A stretch of DNA of 64,000 bases from an uncultured Bacteroidales bacterium (GTDB lineage Bacteria > Bacteroidota > Bacteroidia > Bacteroidales > Muribaculaceae). Shown here one piece after another: positions 22,223-30,818 of the stretch; positions within the stretch are counted from its first letter, which is position 1, and every line of letters begins with the position of its first letter. The translations under genes were made by a program, and so were the position numbers. The notes beneath the pieces were generated by a model that was not told the origin of the DNA, made no database searches, and saw only the letters and a list, made by a program, of their open reading frames with translations. The stretch spans positions 1 through 64,000 of the forward strand of contig CACYAW010000010.1 in the NCBI GenBank assembly GCA_902772455.1, written 5' to 3'.

Positions 22223-23848
22223 TTAATTAGCCAGAATCAAATCGATCAGGGCTGTGACGTCAGCCACGTCGATGCTGCCGTCGCTGTACACATCGGCAGC
22301 CGAAGTGTTGAACGGCGAAACAGAGACACCCAAAAGGTAATCAATCAGTACAGTCGCGTCTGCAATATCCACATAACCGTCCTCGTTCACGTCACCCAGG
22401 ATGAAGGTAATGTTGACAGTGAAGTGGTGCGGGTCCAGTTCGCCGAACACGGGTTGCTGATAGCGGTGTCCTGACTCATCGGCACCGAAGACGTAGTAGT
22501 CAACCTCAGAGGCCTGGTGATAGCCCTTGATGTAGCCTACATATTCATCGGGAGCGCCGGTGGCCCTCATGTGTGCAACCTGGTAGGGGCCCTTGTCAAT
22601 GCTGTAGTATACCAATAACGAATCCTCTTTCAGGGGCTTGCCGCTATAGGCGATGAACTTGCTCGTAACGGCGATGGAATCGGTACAATCCTGCGTGCCG
22701 AAGAGTACGTCCCTGTGGTCAACAAACAGCATATTGAAGTCCATCACACCGCGTGTGCGGCAGTGCAGGGCATCGGTATTGAGCCACTCGATGCCGCTGG
22801 TGTTGTTGTTCACGCCTACCACCTCGTAGCCAGGCATGGCTTCCCTGTAGACCTGGAGCGCGCGTTGATTGTAAGTACTGTTGCTGCCCATGGGCACATA
22901 AACGTGCTTGTTGAGGATAAGGCTGTTGGTATAGGGAGCAACGGTGTTGCCACCAGGTTCCTCGACGCGGTACACCTTGTAGGGATAGCCCCAGCAACAA
23001 TTGGTAGTAGCGAAATAGTTGGCTACGGCCTCATAGTTCTCATATCGGCTGTCGCTCGTCGGCAGTTTGCCAATCAGGATTTTGTCCGGGGCCAGGTATT
23101 TTCCCCAGCAGTCAACATGGGCAATGTAGTCTTGTTGAGGATCAATGGTGATGTGGTAGTTGTCGATACCGAGGTATTCGAGCATCAGCCTGCGCACGGT
23201 GGCCTCGTCATTATTGTTTTCGTTAAGGACCAATACGTCACTAACGGCGTGTCCGCGGCCGTCCTCCATCATGTTGCCTCCAGTGTGTACCAGGTTCATG
23301 CTGTACATGGGGATATTCCAGAACGTGGCAAAAGCCGAGGGTATTACATCGTCGTTCTGCCTGGGACGATTATACACGTTGTCCACAATGGCAGGATTCT
23401 TGCCGGCAAAGATATACCAGGGACCGTAGTCACGCACCCAGTAGGAATCTGACGCTGCGTTCACAAAGGTGACACGATTCATATTCACTCCCGCGTTGGT
23501 GAAAGTCGATCGTGCTCTTGACTGGGAAGACGACTGCACGATGCAGTACACCTGGCAGTTCTCGGCCAACGTTTTAACCAAGGCAACCGGTATGCCCAGC
23601 GGATAGCGAATCGTCACGCCCTGCATGGGCTCAAACTCTGCCACGAAGCGGGGTGCTTCGGTTGGCGCGGGTGTTGCTGTGAAGTTGATGCTCTTCTTCA
23701 TCGGGGTCCGCATTTCTTCTTCGGACGTGTAATGAAGTTTTCTCCAGTCGGGCGCTTCACGTTTCTGAGCCTGGGCGTTCAAGCAGCCCATTGACGACAT
23801 CATCGAAACAAATACGAGTAAAGCTAAAAATGAGTTTTTTCTTTTCAT
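22223..23848 (-). CDS. Secreted peptidylarginine deiminase-like protein with dockerin tail
   Basis: A 541-residue exported protein of the Porphyromonas-type peptidylarginine deiminase/agmatine deiminase family. The signal sequence is MKRKNSFLALLVFVSMMSSM; Cys22 could make it a lipoprotein, but the lipobox is poor. Visible catalytic residues are D140 (WVRDYGPW), H244 and D246 (YIAHVDCWGK), N308 (PYTNSLIL) and C363 (DALHCRTRG). Their spacing closely follows D130, H236, D238, N297 and C351 of P. gingivalis PPAD. R161-P-R163 sits where PPAD has the Arg pair that binds C-terminal arginine. Residues 480-541 form two dockerin-like repeats (GDVNEDGYVDIADATVL and DVYSDGSIDVADVTAL). It probably converts peptidyl-arginine to citrulline outside the cell; agmatine deiminase activity is the alternative. 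Single gene with its own promoter and terminator. Confidence 0.82.
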   Translation of the reverse strand: MKRKNSFLALLVFVSMMSSMGCLNAQAQKREAPDWRKLHYTSEEEMRTPMKKSINFTATPAPTEAPRFVAEFEPMQGVTIRYPLGIPVALVKTLAENCQVYCIVQSSSQSRARSTFTNAGVNMNRVTFVNAASDSYWVRDYGPWYIFAGKNPAIVDNVYNRPRQNDDVIPSAFATFWNIPMYSMNLVHTGGNMMEDGRGHAVSDVLVLNENNNDEATVRRLMLEYLGIDNYHITIDPQQDYIAHVDCWGKYLAPDKILIGKLPTSDSRYENYEAVANYFATTNCCWGYPYKVYRVEEPGGNTVAPYTNSLILNKHVYVPMGSNSTYNQRALQVYREAMPGYEVVGVNNNTSGIEWLNTDALHCRTRGVMDFNMLFVDHRDVLFGTQDCTDSIAVTSKFIAYSGKPLKEDSLLVYYSIDKGPYQVAHMRATGAPDEYVGYIKGYHQASEVDYYVFGADESGHRYQQPVFGELDPHHFTVNITFILGDVNEDGYVDIADATVLIDYLLGVSVSPFNTSAADVYSDGSIDVADVTALIDLILAN

Positions 23849-23888
23849 AAAAAGATCAGTTAATTAGTGAATAGGTTAATTATTAGCG

Positions 23889-23896
23889 CAAAGGTA
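23889..23896 (-). promoter_or_regulatory. -7 promoter box for the deiminase gene
   Basis: TACCTTTG on the minus strand, about 40 bases upstream of the ATG at 23848. Confidence 0.55.
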
Positions 23897-24096
23897 CATT
23901 TATTTTTCTGAATTGATGTTGCTTGCTTGCATCATTTGCTTTTGCGACATGAGCAGTAGCAGTCCACACGGCTGCTGTCAAAGTAATCTAAACGCGCAAC
24001 CTGCTTGGATGAAATCGCTAAATCCTATTGGAATTCATCACCACAGAAAACAGTAGCGCGCAATTATGAAACAGAGCCCTATGTCCACAAAGCCCC

Positions 24097-24135
24097 ATCA
24101 AAATCGGTAAGGAATGGTGCTTTTCACTGATAAAA
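24097..24135. repeat. 39-bp intergenic repeat, copy 2
   Basis: Second copy of the element at 21969-22007. One internal base differs (GGAGTGG there, GGAATGG here). Confidence 0.85.
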
Positions 24136-24279
24136 TCACCCTATTTGTCGAAAAGATTTGGCCATGTACTAACCAAATCTTTATTTTGCATAATGAACAT
24201 CAAAAGAAAGATTTACACCTTATCTACTGACCATGATCATTTGGGTTTAGTTAAAAGTTTTTAGGCTTCAGAACACAAG

Positions 24280-24309
24280 AAAAAGACAGGGTGTGAACTC
24301 TGCCTTTTT
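24280..24309 (-). terminator. Terminator of the CotH gene
   Basis: Interrupted stem AAAAAGACAGG with CTCTGCCTTTTT. On the minus strand it is A-T rich at the base and ends in a T run, as expected after the CotH stop. Confidence 0.65.
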
Positions 24310-24331
24310 CGTTGTTTTACTGCTCCTTGTG

Positions 24332-25813
24332 TCAAGCTTGTGAGAGCAGCTTGTCGATGAGTAACGTCACATCGGCGATTGTGATCTCGCCGTCCCCATC
24401 CAGGTCAGAGGCATAGCGGTAACGTGATGGCCCTGAAAGCAGGATGTCGATCAAGGCTGTGACATCACTGACGTTCACCACTCCATTGATGTTCACGTCA
24501 CCCAGCGGGTTCATGGCCTCGATTGCGGTGTTTATCCATTTCACGCGCTCAGTATACCAAGCAACACGTGCCGAGGCTTTCCCATCGATTAAAGACGTGG
24601 AGCCCCATTTGAGCCTCTCATAGACAATACATGCGTTGACGGCCTTGCCTTCGGCAGTAATCGGGAAGTAATACATGTAGGTAGAAAGCTCAGAAAGGAA
24701 TGTCTTGTTTACCTTGTGCCACAATGTGACAAACTCGTTGACGAACTCCTTGTTCGAGTTGTTGAAAAGACTTGAGAAATGATCGGTGTGGCAGCGTGAC
24801 CATGCTCCTGTCATGCGTTCATCCATGTCAAAGTCCCACAACACAGGCATCACGATCTTAGACGTGTCGGTACTGTCAAACTTGGTATAGAAACGGTTGG
24901 CGCCGCCAGAATCTTTTGTTCCGGACAGGTCTCGCGCCAGACACCAAGCCGCAAATGACGGCACATCGATCCATTGGGGATAGTTAACGGTTTTGAGGCT
25001 GTTCTCGTAGGCCGTCACCAAGGTCTGCATATACTCCAACTGCTCGGGCAGGATGTCCTCACTATCAGGATACTTGAAGGTGAAGTTATAGGATGGAGAG
25101 GTCACCGAATTCACGTAAACGTCCTCGTTCCACCAGTATGGGTCGCACTCAAAGATGTAACCCGACCGCTTGTCCACATTCAGACGGCATTCAGGATTAC
25201 GCTCTACCGATTCACACAGCAGGTAAATTCCCCGATAATCGTCATTGACAACGAGGGCCACATAGCGATGTCCCGGAGTCCACTTCATTCCCAGCAACTC
25301 CCCTACCTTGAAACCAGCTTTAGCCATGAGATGCATGTCCTTGAGAAGTACCCAGTCCTTGTCCTTATAGACCGAGTCCACGCCGCGGAACAGCAGATCA
25401 TGCTTTTTTTGCAATTTGATTTTATAGGGTTTCTTGGGCTCAAAGGCACTGGTATTGCCTCTGATTTTGATGGTTAATCCACTCTCAGATTTCACATAGT
25501 CGCCGCTGTCATACAACAAGCTGTCCATTCCGCCTATGCGTTGATATATGGTCATCCTTCCAGGCACCTTGGTCGCATTCCTGATTGTGGCACCCATCGA
25601 TCCAGCAGGAGCATATACATATTCGCAAGTGGGTTCCTCGCCATTCACTGTCTGTACATAAAGGACGGGCAAGCCCGTTGCGATAATATCTGACAGAGGC
25701 ACAGAGGTGGCGTCGTTGACGGCAATCATCGTAGAGGCAGTGTCCTGGGCCGCCAATCGGCATGGCAACAACGCCAGGCACAAGAGCAGTAATAGTGATT
25801 TGATCGGCTTCAT
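24332..25813 (-). CDS. CotH-family secreted protein with dockerin tail
   Basis: A 493-residue exported protein with signal peptide MKPIKSLLLLLCLALLPCRLAAQ. The CotH kinase-like domain spans about residues 105-400. It shows IKIRGNTSAFEPKKPYKIKL, KDWVLLKDMHLMAKAG, GIYLLCESVERN, SGGANRFYTKF and VLWDFDMDERM; the latter two are where atypical CotH kinases place nucleotide- and metal-binding residues. Two dockerin-like repeats close the protein (GDVNINGVVNVSDVTALID and DLDGDGEITIADVTLLID). CotH domains with dockerins are known from cellulosome-forming rumen organisms. The gene starts only 36 bases after the sufS stop with no visible promoter or terminator between, so it may be transcribed with the suf operon. 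Confidence 0.85.
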   Translation of the reverse strand: MKPIKSLLLLLCLALLPCRLAAQDTASTMIAVNDATSVPLSDIIATGLPVLYVQTVNGEEPTCEYVYAPAGSMGATIRNATKVPGRMTIYQRIGGMDSLLYDSGDYVKSESGLTIKIRGNTSAFEPKKPYKIKLQKKHDLLFRGVDSVYKDKDWVLLKDMHLMAKAGFKVGELLGMKWTPGHRYVALVVNDDYRGIYLLCESVERNPECRLNVDKRSGYIFECDPYWWNEDVYVNSVTSPSYNFTFKYPDSEDILPEQLEYMQTLVTAYENSLKTVNYPQWIDVPSFAAWCLARDLSGTKDSGGANRFYTKFDSTDTSKIVMPVLWDFDMDERMTGAWSRCHTDHFSSLFNNSNKEFVNEFVTLWHKVNKTFLSELSTYMYYFPITAEGKAVNACIVYERLKWGSTSLIDGKASARVAWYTERVKWINTAIEAMNPLGDVNINGVVNVSDVTALIDILLSGPSRYRYASDLDGDGEITIADVTLLIDKLLSQA

Positions 25814-25849
25814 GATGTGGAGTTACTCTATGTTTGAAATAAAAAATTG

Positions 25850-27061
25850 CTATTCAAGCATGGCAACGACACGGCGGGTAGCCGCAACAAAGGCAGCGAC
25901 CTCGTCGAGCGTGTTATAGACGGCAAACGATGCACGCACCATTCCGGTCACGCCATAGCGGGCCATCAACGGTTGGGCGCAATGGTGACCAGTGCGCACT
26001 GCGACACCCAGTTTGTCGAGCAAGAGACCCATGTCGTAGCTGCTGATGTTGCCCACCAGGAACGACACGACACCGCTCTTGCCAGGTGCAGTACCAAACA
26101 GGCGGATGCCATCTATCGTCTGCAAGCCCTCGACCGCCGCTGCGAGCAATTCGTGCTCGTGAGCCGCGATGTTCTCTATGCCTAATGACTGAATGTAGTC
26201 GATGGCGGCACCAAAGGCAGCGATATCGACAAAGTCGGGCGTTCCAGCCTCGAACTTGAAGGGCAGCTCGGCAAAGGTAGTACGCTCAAACGTCACCTGT
26301 CCGATCATCTCTCCCCCACCCTGATAAGGCGGCATCTTGTCCAGCCAATAACGCTTGCCATAGAGGATGCCCACGCCAGCGGGACCATACATCTTGTGGC
26401 TCGAGAAAGCATAGAAGTCGCAATCCAGGTCCTGGACATCGACGCGAACATGCGGTGCGGCCTGAGCACCGTCGATGAGTACAGGAACACCATGGCGATG
26501 AGCCACAGCAATCATCTCCTTGACGGGGTTGACCGTACCCAGCACATTAGACACGTGGGCCAGAGCGACAAAGCGGGTGCTGTCACTGAACAAATCCTCA
26601 TAGGCTTCCATATCCACCTGGCCGCTGTCATCGATGGGCACGACGCGCAGGGTGATGCGCTTGCGCTGTCCAATCAGTTGCCAGGGCACGATGTTGCTGT
26701 GATGCTCCATCACGGTAACGATGATCTCGTCGCCGTTCTCAAGCATCTGGCCAAAGGAGGATGCCACAAGGTTGATGCCCTCGGTCGTGCCACGGGTGAA
26801 GATGACCTCCTGGGTGCTGCCGGCATTGATAAAGGCACGGACTTTCTCACGCGTGAGTTCCACCAGGTCGGTTGCTTCTTGCGAGAGAGTATGCACTCCA
26901 CGATGCACGTTGGCCTTGTAATGATAGTACATCTGGTCGATGGCCTCAACAACCTGGCGCGGCGTCTGTGACGTCGCTGCATTGTCGAGATAGACGAGCG
27001 GGCGCCCTGCCACTTCGCGCTGCAGGATGGGATAATCCTCACGTATCTTATTGATGTCCAT
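25850..27061 (-). CDS. sufS: Cysteine desulfurase SufS
   Basis: This PLP enzyme takes sulfur from cysteine for iron-sulfur cluster assembly. The 403-residue protein shows the start VYLDNAATSQTPRQV, the PLP lysine in AFSSHKMYGPAGVGILYG, and the persulfide-forming Cys in VRTGHHCAQPLMARYG, which is the SufS rather than the IscS arrangement. It is the last suf gene of the cluster. The gap to sufD holds heptamer repeats and the ATG at 27061. A SufE or SufU sulfur acceptor is not seen here. Confidence 0.96.
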   Translation of the reverse strand: MDINKIREDYPILQREVAGRPLVYLDNAATSQTPRQVVEAIDQMYYHYKANVHRGVHTLSQEATDLVELTREKVRAFINAGSTQEVIFTRGTTEGINLVASSFGQMLENGDEIIVTVMEHHSNIVPWQLIGQRKRITLRVVPIDDSGQVDMEAYEDLFSDSTRFVALAHVSNVLGTVNPVKEMIAVAHRHGVPVLIDGAQAAPHVRVDVQDLDCDFYAFSSHKMYGPAGVGILYGKRYWLDKMPPYQGGGEMIGQVTFERTTFAELPFKFEAGTPDFVDIAAFGAAIDYIQSLGIENIAAHEHELLAAAVEGLQTIDGIRLFGTAPGKSGVVSFLVGNISSYDMGLLLDKLGVAVRTGHHCAQPLMARYGVTGMVRASFAVYNTLDEVAAFVAATRRVVAMLE

Positions 27062-27066
27062 TGTTT

Positions 27067-27100
27067 CTAGTTGTGAGTTGTTAGTTTTAAGTTGTTAGTA
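27067..27100. repeat. Short TTAGTTG-type iterations between sufD and sufS
   Basis: Four or five 7-base units related to CTAGTTG, GAGTTGT and TTAGTTT lie just upstream of the sufS start. They belong to the same family as those at 29244, 39531 and 60257. Confidence 0.65.
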
Positions 27101-27123
27101 TGATTACTATCGCCTAAAAACTG

Positions 27124-28473
27124 CTAATTGTTCTTGCAGGAGGCCATGCAGCCGGCACAGTTGCTCAACGTGCCGGCAAAGCGTTTCTCTACCAGATAGT
27201 GCAGGCGGTCCTTGAGGGCATCAAGACGCACCCCGTCGATGACATCGGCAACAAAGGCCTGCATCAACAGACGGCGGGCCTCATCGATGCCGATGCCGCG
27301 TGTGCGCATGTAGAACAAAGCCTCCTCATCCAGCTGGCCTACAGCCGAACCGTGGGAACACATGACATCGTCGGTGTAAATCTCCAGTTGCGGCTTGGTA
27401 TACATCTTGGCCGTGGGGGCTCCGCACAGGTTGCGGTTGCCCTGATAGGCCTCGACACGCGGGCAGTTGGGCTTCACCAGAATCTTGCCGGCAAAAGCGC
27501 CGACGGCATTCTCGTTAAGCACATACTTGAACATCTCGTTGCTGTTGCAGCGGGGTGCGTTGTGGCTGATGAAGGTGTGGCTGTCCACATGCTGCTCACC
27601 GCTGGCGATGGTCATGCCCAGCAGGTGGGTCTCGGCATGTTCACCGTTAACCTCAACGTGATAGTTGTTGCGCGTGAAACCGTTTGTGAGGGTGATGCCG
27701 TCGATGAGGACGTTGCTGCCCTCGTGCTGGTCCACATAGATGGACGATACGCGGTTGGTTTTGGGAGTGCTCTCCTCCATGTCGTAATAGTCCACCGTGG
27801 CGCCTTGCATGGCGACAATCTCCACCACCTGATTGTTCAGGTAGCGGTAGTCGGGACTTTGGGTATGGTCACAGGCCAGAATCCTGATGCTGGCGTTCTT
27901 GCCCACTACAATGAGTAAACGCCGCTGCACCATCATGTCGTGGGCGGCATTGAAGATGTTCACCAACTGGAGGGGACGCTCGGCCACGACACCGTCAGGG
28001 ACATAGATAAACAGGCCGTCCTGCACGAGCAACGTGTTCAGCGCAACCGTGGGATCGCCCATGTTGGCCAACTTGCCATAATAGGCCGACATCAATTCGG
28101 GATAATCCACTGCAGCCATGCTGAAAGGAGCGACAACCACCTGACCGATGTTGCGCTCGGCTGTAGCACTGCTGTGGAAAGCATCGTTGCTGCTGTAGTA
28201 CAGGCAGGTGCTCATGTTGGGCACATCGCAATGGAAGGTCTCACCTGGGTCTGCATCAAAGGGCAGACGGTTCACATTCACACCATAGTCATGAGCAAAA
28301 ACGGCCTCAAGGTCGGTGGCCTCATAATCCTCGCTGCCCTTGCGCGGCAAGCGTGCGTCCTGCAGCTGCTCACGGGCGGCACGGCGCATCGTGTTCAGCA
28401 GTTCGGGCGATTGCTGCTCGATGAGCTCACGGCTCTCGTCAAACAAGTCGATATATTGCTGTAGTGCGTTCAT
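27124..28473 (-). CDS. sufD: Fe-S assembly scaffold subunit SufD
   Basis: A 449-residue component of the SufBC2D scaffold on which iron-sulfur clusters are built. The C-terminal half is the conserved beta-helix with ISHNAPRCNSNEMFKYVL, GKILVKPNCPRVEAYQGNRN and HGSAVGQLDEEALFYMRTRG. The start is placed at 28473 (MNALQQYIDLFDE), eight bases after the sufC stop; a longer frame reaches back into sufC and is less likely. A C-terminal CAGCMASC cysteine cluster is notable. Part of sufBCDS. Confidence 0.94.
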   Translation of the reverse strand: MNALQQYIDLFDESRELIEQQSPELLNTMRRAAREQLQDARLPRKGSEDYEATDLEAVFAHDYGVNVNRLPFDADPGETFHCDVPNMSTCLYYSSNDAFHSSATAERNIGQVVVAPFSMAAVDYPELMSAYYGKLANMGDPTVALNTLLVQDGLFIYVPDGVVAERPLQLVNIFNAAHDMMVQRRLLIVVGKNASIRILACDHTQSPDYRYLNNQVVEIVAMQGATVDYYDMEESTPKTNRVSSIYVDQHEGSNVLIDGITLTNGFTRNNYHVEVNGEHAETHLLGMTIASGEQHVDSHTFISHNAPRCNSNEMFKYVLNENAVGAFAGKILVKPNCPRVEAYQGNRNLCGAPTAKMYTKPQLEIYTDDVMCSHGSAVGQLDEEALFYMRTRGIGIDEARRLLMQAFVADVIDGVRLDALKDRLHYLVEKRFAGTLSNCAGCMASCKNN

Positions 28474-28480
28474 GTCACTC

Positions 28481-29239
28481 TTATTGCTGAGAATCGACTT
28501 GTTCCTTGATCCAGTCATAACCTTTTTCCTCCAGTTCCAGAGCCAACTCGGGACCAGCGCTCATGACGATGCGCCCCTTGTAGAGAACGTGGACGAAATC
28601 GGGCTTGATGTAATCCAGCAAGCGCTGGTAGTGGGTGATGACGATGGTGGCGTTATCCTTGCTCTTGAGCGTGTTCACACCATTGGCCACGATGCGCAGG
28701 GCATCAATGTCGAGGCCGCTGTCGGTCTCGTCCAGGATGCTCAGCCTGGGCTCAAGCATGGCCATCTGGAAAATCTCGTTGCGTTTCTTCTCACCGCCCG
28801 AGAAGCCCTCGTTCACGGCACGCGAAGCGAGTTTGTTGTCGAGTTGCACGATGGAACGCTTCTCACGCATGATTTTCAGGAAGTCGGCGGCACTCAACGG
28901 CTCCTGGCCGAAGTATTTGCGCTTCTCGTTCATGGCCGTGCGCATAAAGTTGACCATCGACACGCCAGGAATCTCAACAGGGTACTGGAAACTCAAGAAG
29001 AGGCCCTCGTGGGCGCGGTCCTCGGGTGACAAGGCCAACAGGTCCTTGCCGTAAAACTCAACGCTGCCGCCCGTCACGGTATAGGCGGGATTGCCTGTGA
29101 GCACAGCGCTCAGTGTGCTCTTGCCCGAGCCATTGGGACCCATGATGGCATGCACCTCACCCGGCTTGACGGTCAGGTTAACGCCTTTTAATATCTGCTT
29201 ATCCTCAATCGAGGCCTGTAAATCTTTAATGACTAGCAT
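28481..29239 (-). CDS. sufC: Fe-S assembly ATPase SufC
   Basis: The ABC-type ATPase of the SufBCD complex (252 residues). Walker A is GPNGSGKSTLSAVLTG, the signature region is SGGEKKRNEIFQM and Walker B is LSILDETDSGLDID, the last two being distinctive for SufC. It is flanked by sufB upstream and sufD downstream on the same strand. A block of TTAGTNN heptamers separates it from sufB. Confidence 0.96.
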   Translation of the reverse strand: MLVIKDLQASIEDKQILKGVNLTVKPGEVHAIMGPNGSGKSTLSAVLTGNPAYTVTGGSVEFYGKDLLALSPEDRAHEGLFLSFQYPVEIPGVSMVNFMRTAMNEKRKYFGQEPLSAADFLKIMREKRSIVQLDNKLASRAVNEGFSGGEKKRNEIFQMAMLEPRLSILDETDSGLDIDALRIVANGVNTLKSKDNATIVITHYQRLLDYIKPDFVHVLYKGRIVMSAGPELALELEEKGYDWIKEQVDSQQ

Positions 29240-29243
29240 ATGA

Positions 29244-29277
29244 TAGTTGTTAGTTTTTAGTCCTTAGTTGTTAGTTG
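29244..29277. repeat. TTAGTNN heptamer repeats between sufB and sufC
   Basis: Five consecutive 7-base units (TTAGTTT, TTAGTCC, TTAGTTG types) fill almost the whole gap between the sufB stop and the sufC start. Confidence 0.75.
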
Positions 29278-29281
29278 TTTT

Positions 29282-30742
29282 TTATCCCACAGCGCCCTCG
29301 AGCGAGATGCTGAGGAGTTTTTGGGCTTCGACGGCAAACTCCATCGGCAGTTTGGCCATGACCTCCTTGGCATAACCATTGACGATGAGGCCCACAGCGT
29401 CCTCGGTGGGGATGCCACGCTGGTTGCAGTAGAAGATCTGGTCCTCGTTGATCTTGCTCGTAGTTGCCTCATGCTCTACCACCGACGTATCGTTGCCCAC
29501 CTCAATCACGGGGAAGGTGTGGGCTCCGCTGGTGTCGCTCAGCAGCAGACTATCACACTGGGTGAAGTTGCGGCATCCGGTTGCCTTGGGAGCAATCTTG
29601 ACCATACCGCGGTAGCTGTTCTGGCTGTGGCCGGCGCTGATGCCCTTGCTCACGATGGTGCTGGTGCTGTGCTTGCCCAGGTGGATCATCTTGGTGCCCG
29701 TGTCGGCCTCTTGCCAGTTGTTGGTCAATGCCACGCTGTAGAACTCGCCCACCGAGTGGTCACCCTTGAGCACGCAGCTGGGATATTTCCACGTGATAGC
29801 GCTGCCGGTCTCAACCTGGGTCCACGACAGTTTGCTGTGGTCGCCGCGGCACAGTCCGCGCTTGGTCACCAGGTTGTAGATACCGCCCTTTCCGTCCTTG
29901 TCACCGGGATACCAGTTCTGGACGGTGCTGTACTTGACCTCGGCGCGGTCCTCGACGATAATCTCGACGATGGCGGCGTGCAACTGGTTCTCGTCACGCA
30001 TGGGAGCGGTGCAGCCTTCCAGGTAGGAGACGTAGGCGTCATCATCAGCCACAATGAGCGTGCGCTCGAACTGGCCAGTCTGTGCGGCGTTGATGCGGAA
30101 ATAAGTCGATAACTCCATGGGGCAACGAACGCCCTTGGGGATATAGACAAACGAGCCGTCGCTGAACACGGCCGAGTTCAATGCGGCATAGAAGTTATCG
30201 GTATAAGGCACCACCTTGCCCAAGTACTTGCGCACCAGGTCAGGATAGTCCTTCACGGCCTCGCTGATGGAGCAGAAGATCACGCCCAACTCAGCCAAGC
30301 GCTCACGATAGGTCGTCTTCACACTCACGCTGTCCATCACAGCGTCAACAGCCATGCCGCTCAAGCGCAGCTGCTCTTCAAGGGGGATGCCCAGTTTGTC
30401 GAAAGTCTTCTTCAACTCGGGGTCGATCTCCTTGGCCTCGCCCTCCTTCTTGTGGCGCGGTGCGGCATAGTAGCTGATGTCCTGGTAGTCGATTTCAGGC
30501 ACATGGACATGTCCCCACGTGGGCGCCTTAAGCGTCAGCCAGTGGCGATAGGCCTTCAAGCGGAACTCCAGCAGCCACTCGGGCTCACCCTTCAGGGCCG
30601 AGATGCGGCGCACCACATCCTCGTCTAAACCCTTGGGGATGACCTCGGTCTCAATGTCGGTCACAAAGCCGTACTTGTATTCGGCCTGCGCCGCTTCTTC
30701 TATAATCTGATTTCCTTTTTCAGGTTTTTCGTTTTCTTTCAT
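29282..30742 (-). CDS. sufB: Fe-S assembly scaffold subunit SufB
   Basis: The main scaffold protein (486 residues) for de novo Fe-S cluster assembly. Characteristic segments are [30 protein letters not shown]-type sequence seen as [16 protein letters not shown], the [17 protein letters not shown] region, and a C-terminal [21 protein letters not shown] with the conserved Glu/His. First gene of the suf operon, with a TACCTTTG box 35 bases upstream of its ATG. Confidence 0.96.
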   Translation of the reverse strand: MKENEKPEKGNQIIEEAAQAEYKYGFVTDIETEVIPKGLDEDVVRRISALKGEPEWLLEFRLKAYRHWLTLKAPTWGHVHVPEIDYQDISYYAAPRHKKEGEAKEIDPELKKTFDKLGIPLEEQLRLSGMAVDAVMDSVSVKTTYRERLAELGVIFCSISEAVKDYPDLVRKYLGKVVPYTDNFYAALNSAVFSDGSFVYIPKGVRCPMELSTYFRINAAQTGQFERTLIVADDDAYVSYLEGCTAPMRDENQLHAAIVEIIVEDRAEVKYSTVQNWYPGDKDGKGGIYNLVTKRGLCRGDHSKLSWTQVETGSAITWKYPSCVLKGDHSVGEFYSVALTNNWQEADTGTKMIHLGKHSTSTIVSKGISAGHSQNSYRGMVKIAPKATGCRNFTQCDSLLLSDTSGAHTFPVIEVGNDTSVVEHEATTSKINEDQIFYCNQRGIPTEDAVGLIVNGYAKEVMAKLPMEFAVEAQKLLSISLEGAVG

Positions 30743-30776
30743 CAGTCAATTACATTACCTCTTGCTAAAAGCGGCA

Positions 30777-30784
30777 CAAAGGTA
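30777..30784 (-). promoter_or_regulatory. -7 promoter box for the suf operon
   Basis: TACCTTTG on the minus strand upstream of sufB. No obvious IscR- or Fur-like palindrome overlaps it. Confidence 0.55.
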
Positions 30785-30818
30785 ATTAAAATTGGTCAAC
30801 AGGACAACAATCTGCATA

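Larger units (their letters stand above)
23849..24331. other. Intergenic region between the deiminase and CotH genes
   Basis: About 480 bases with no gene. From left to right it holds the deiminase promoter (23889-23896), copy 2 of the 39-bp repeat (24097-24135), and the CotH terminator (24280-24309). The stretch 23930-24095 shows nothing recognisable. Confidence 0.6.

Noticed and set aside
28474..28518. Longer N-terminus for SufD
   Set aside because: It overlaps the end of sufC, and the conserved protein begins MNALQQYIDLF.
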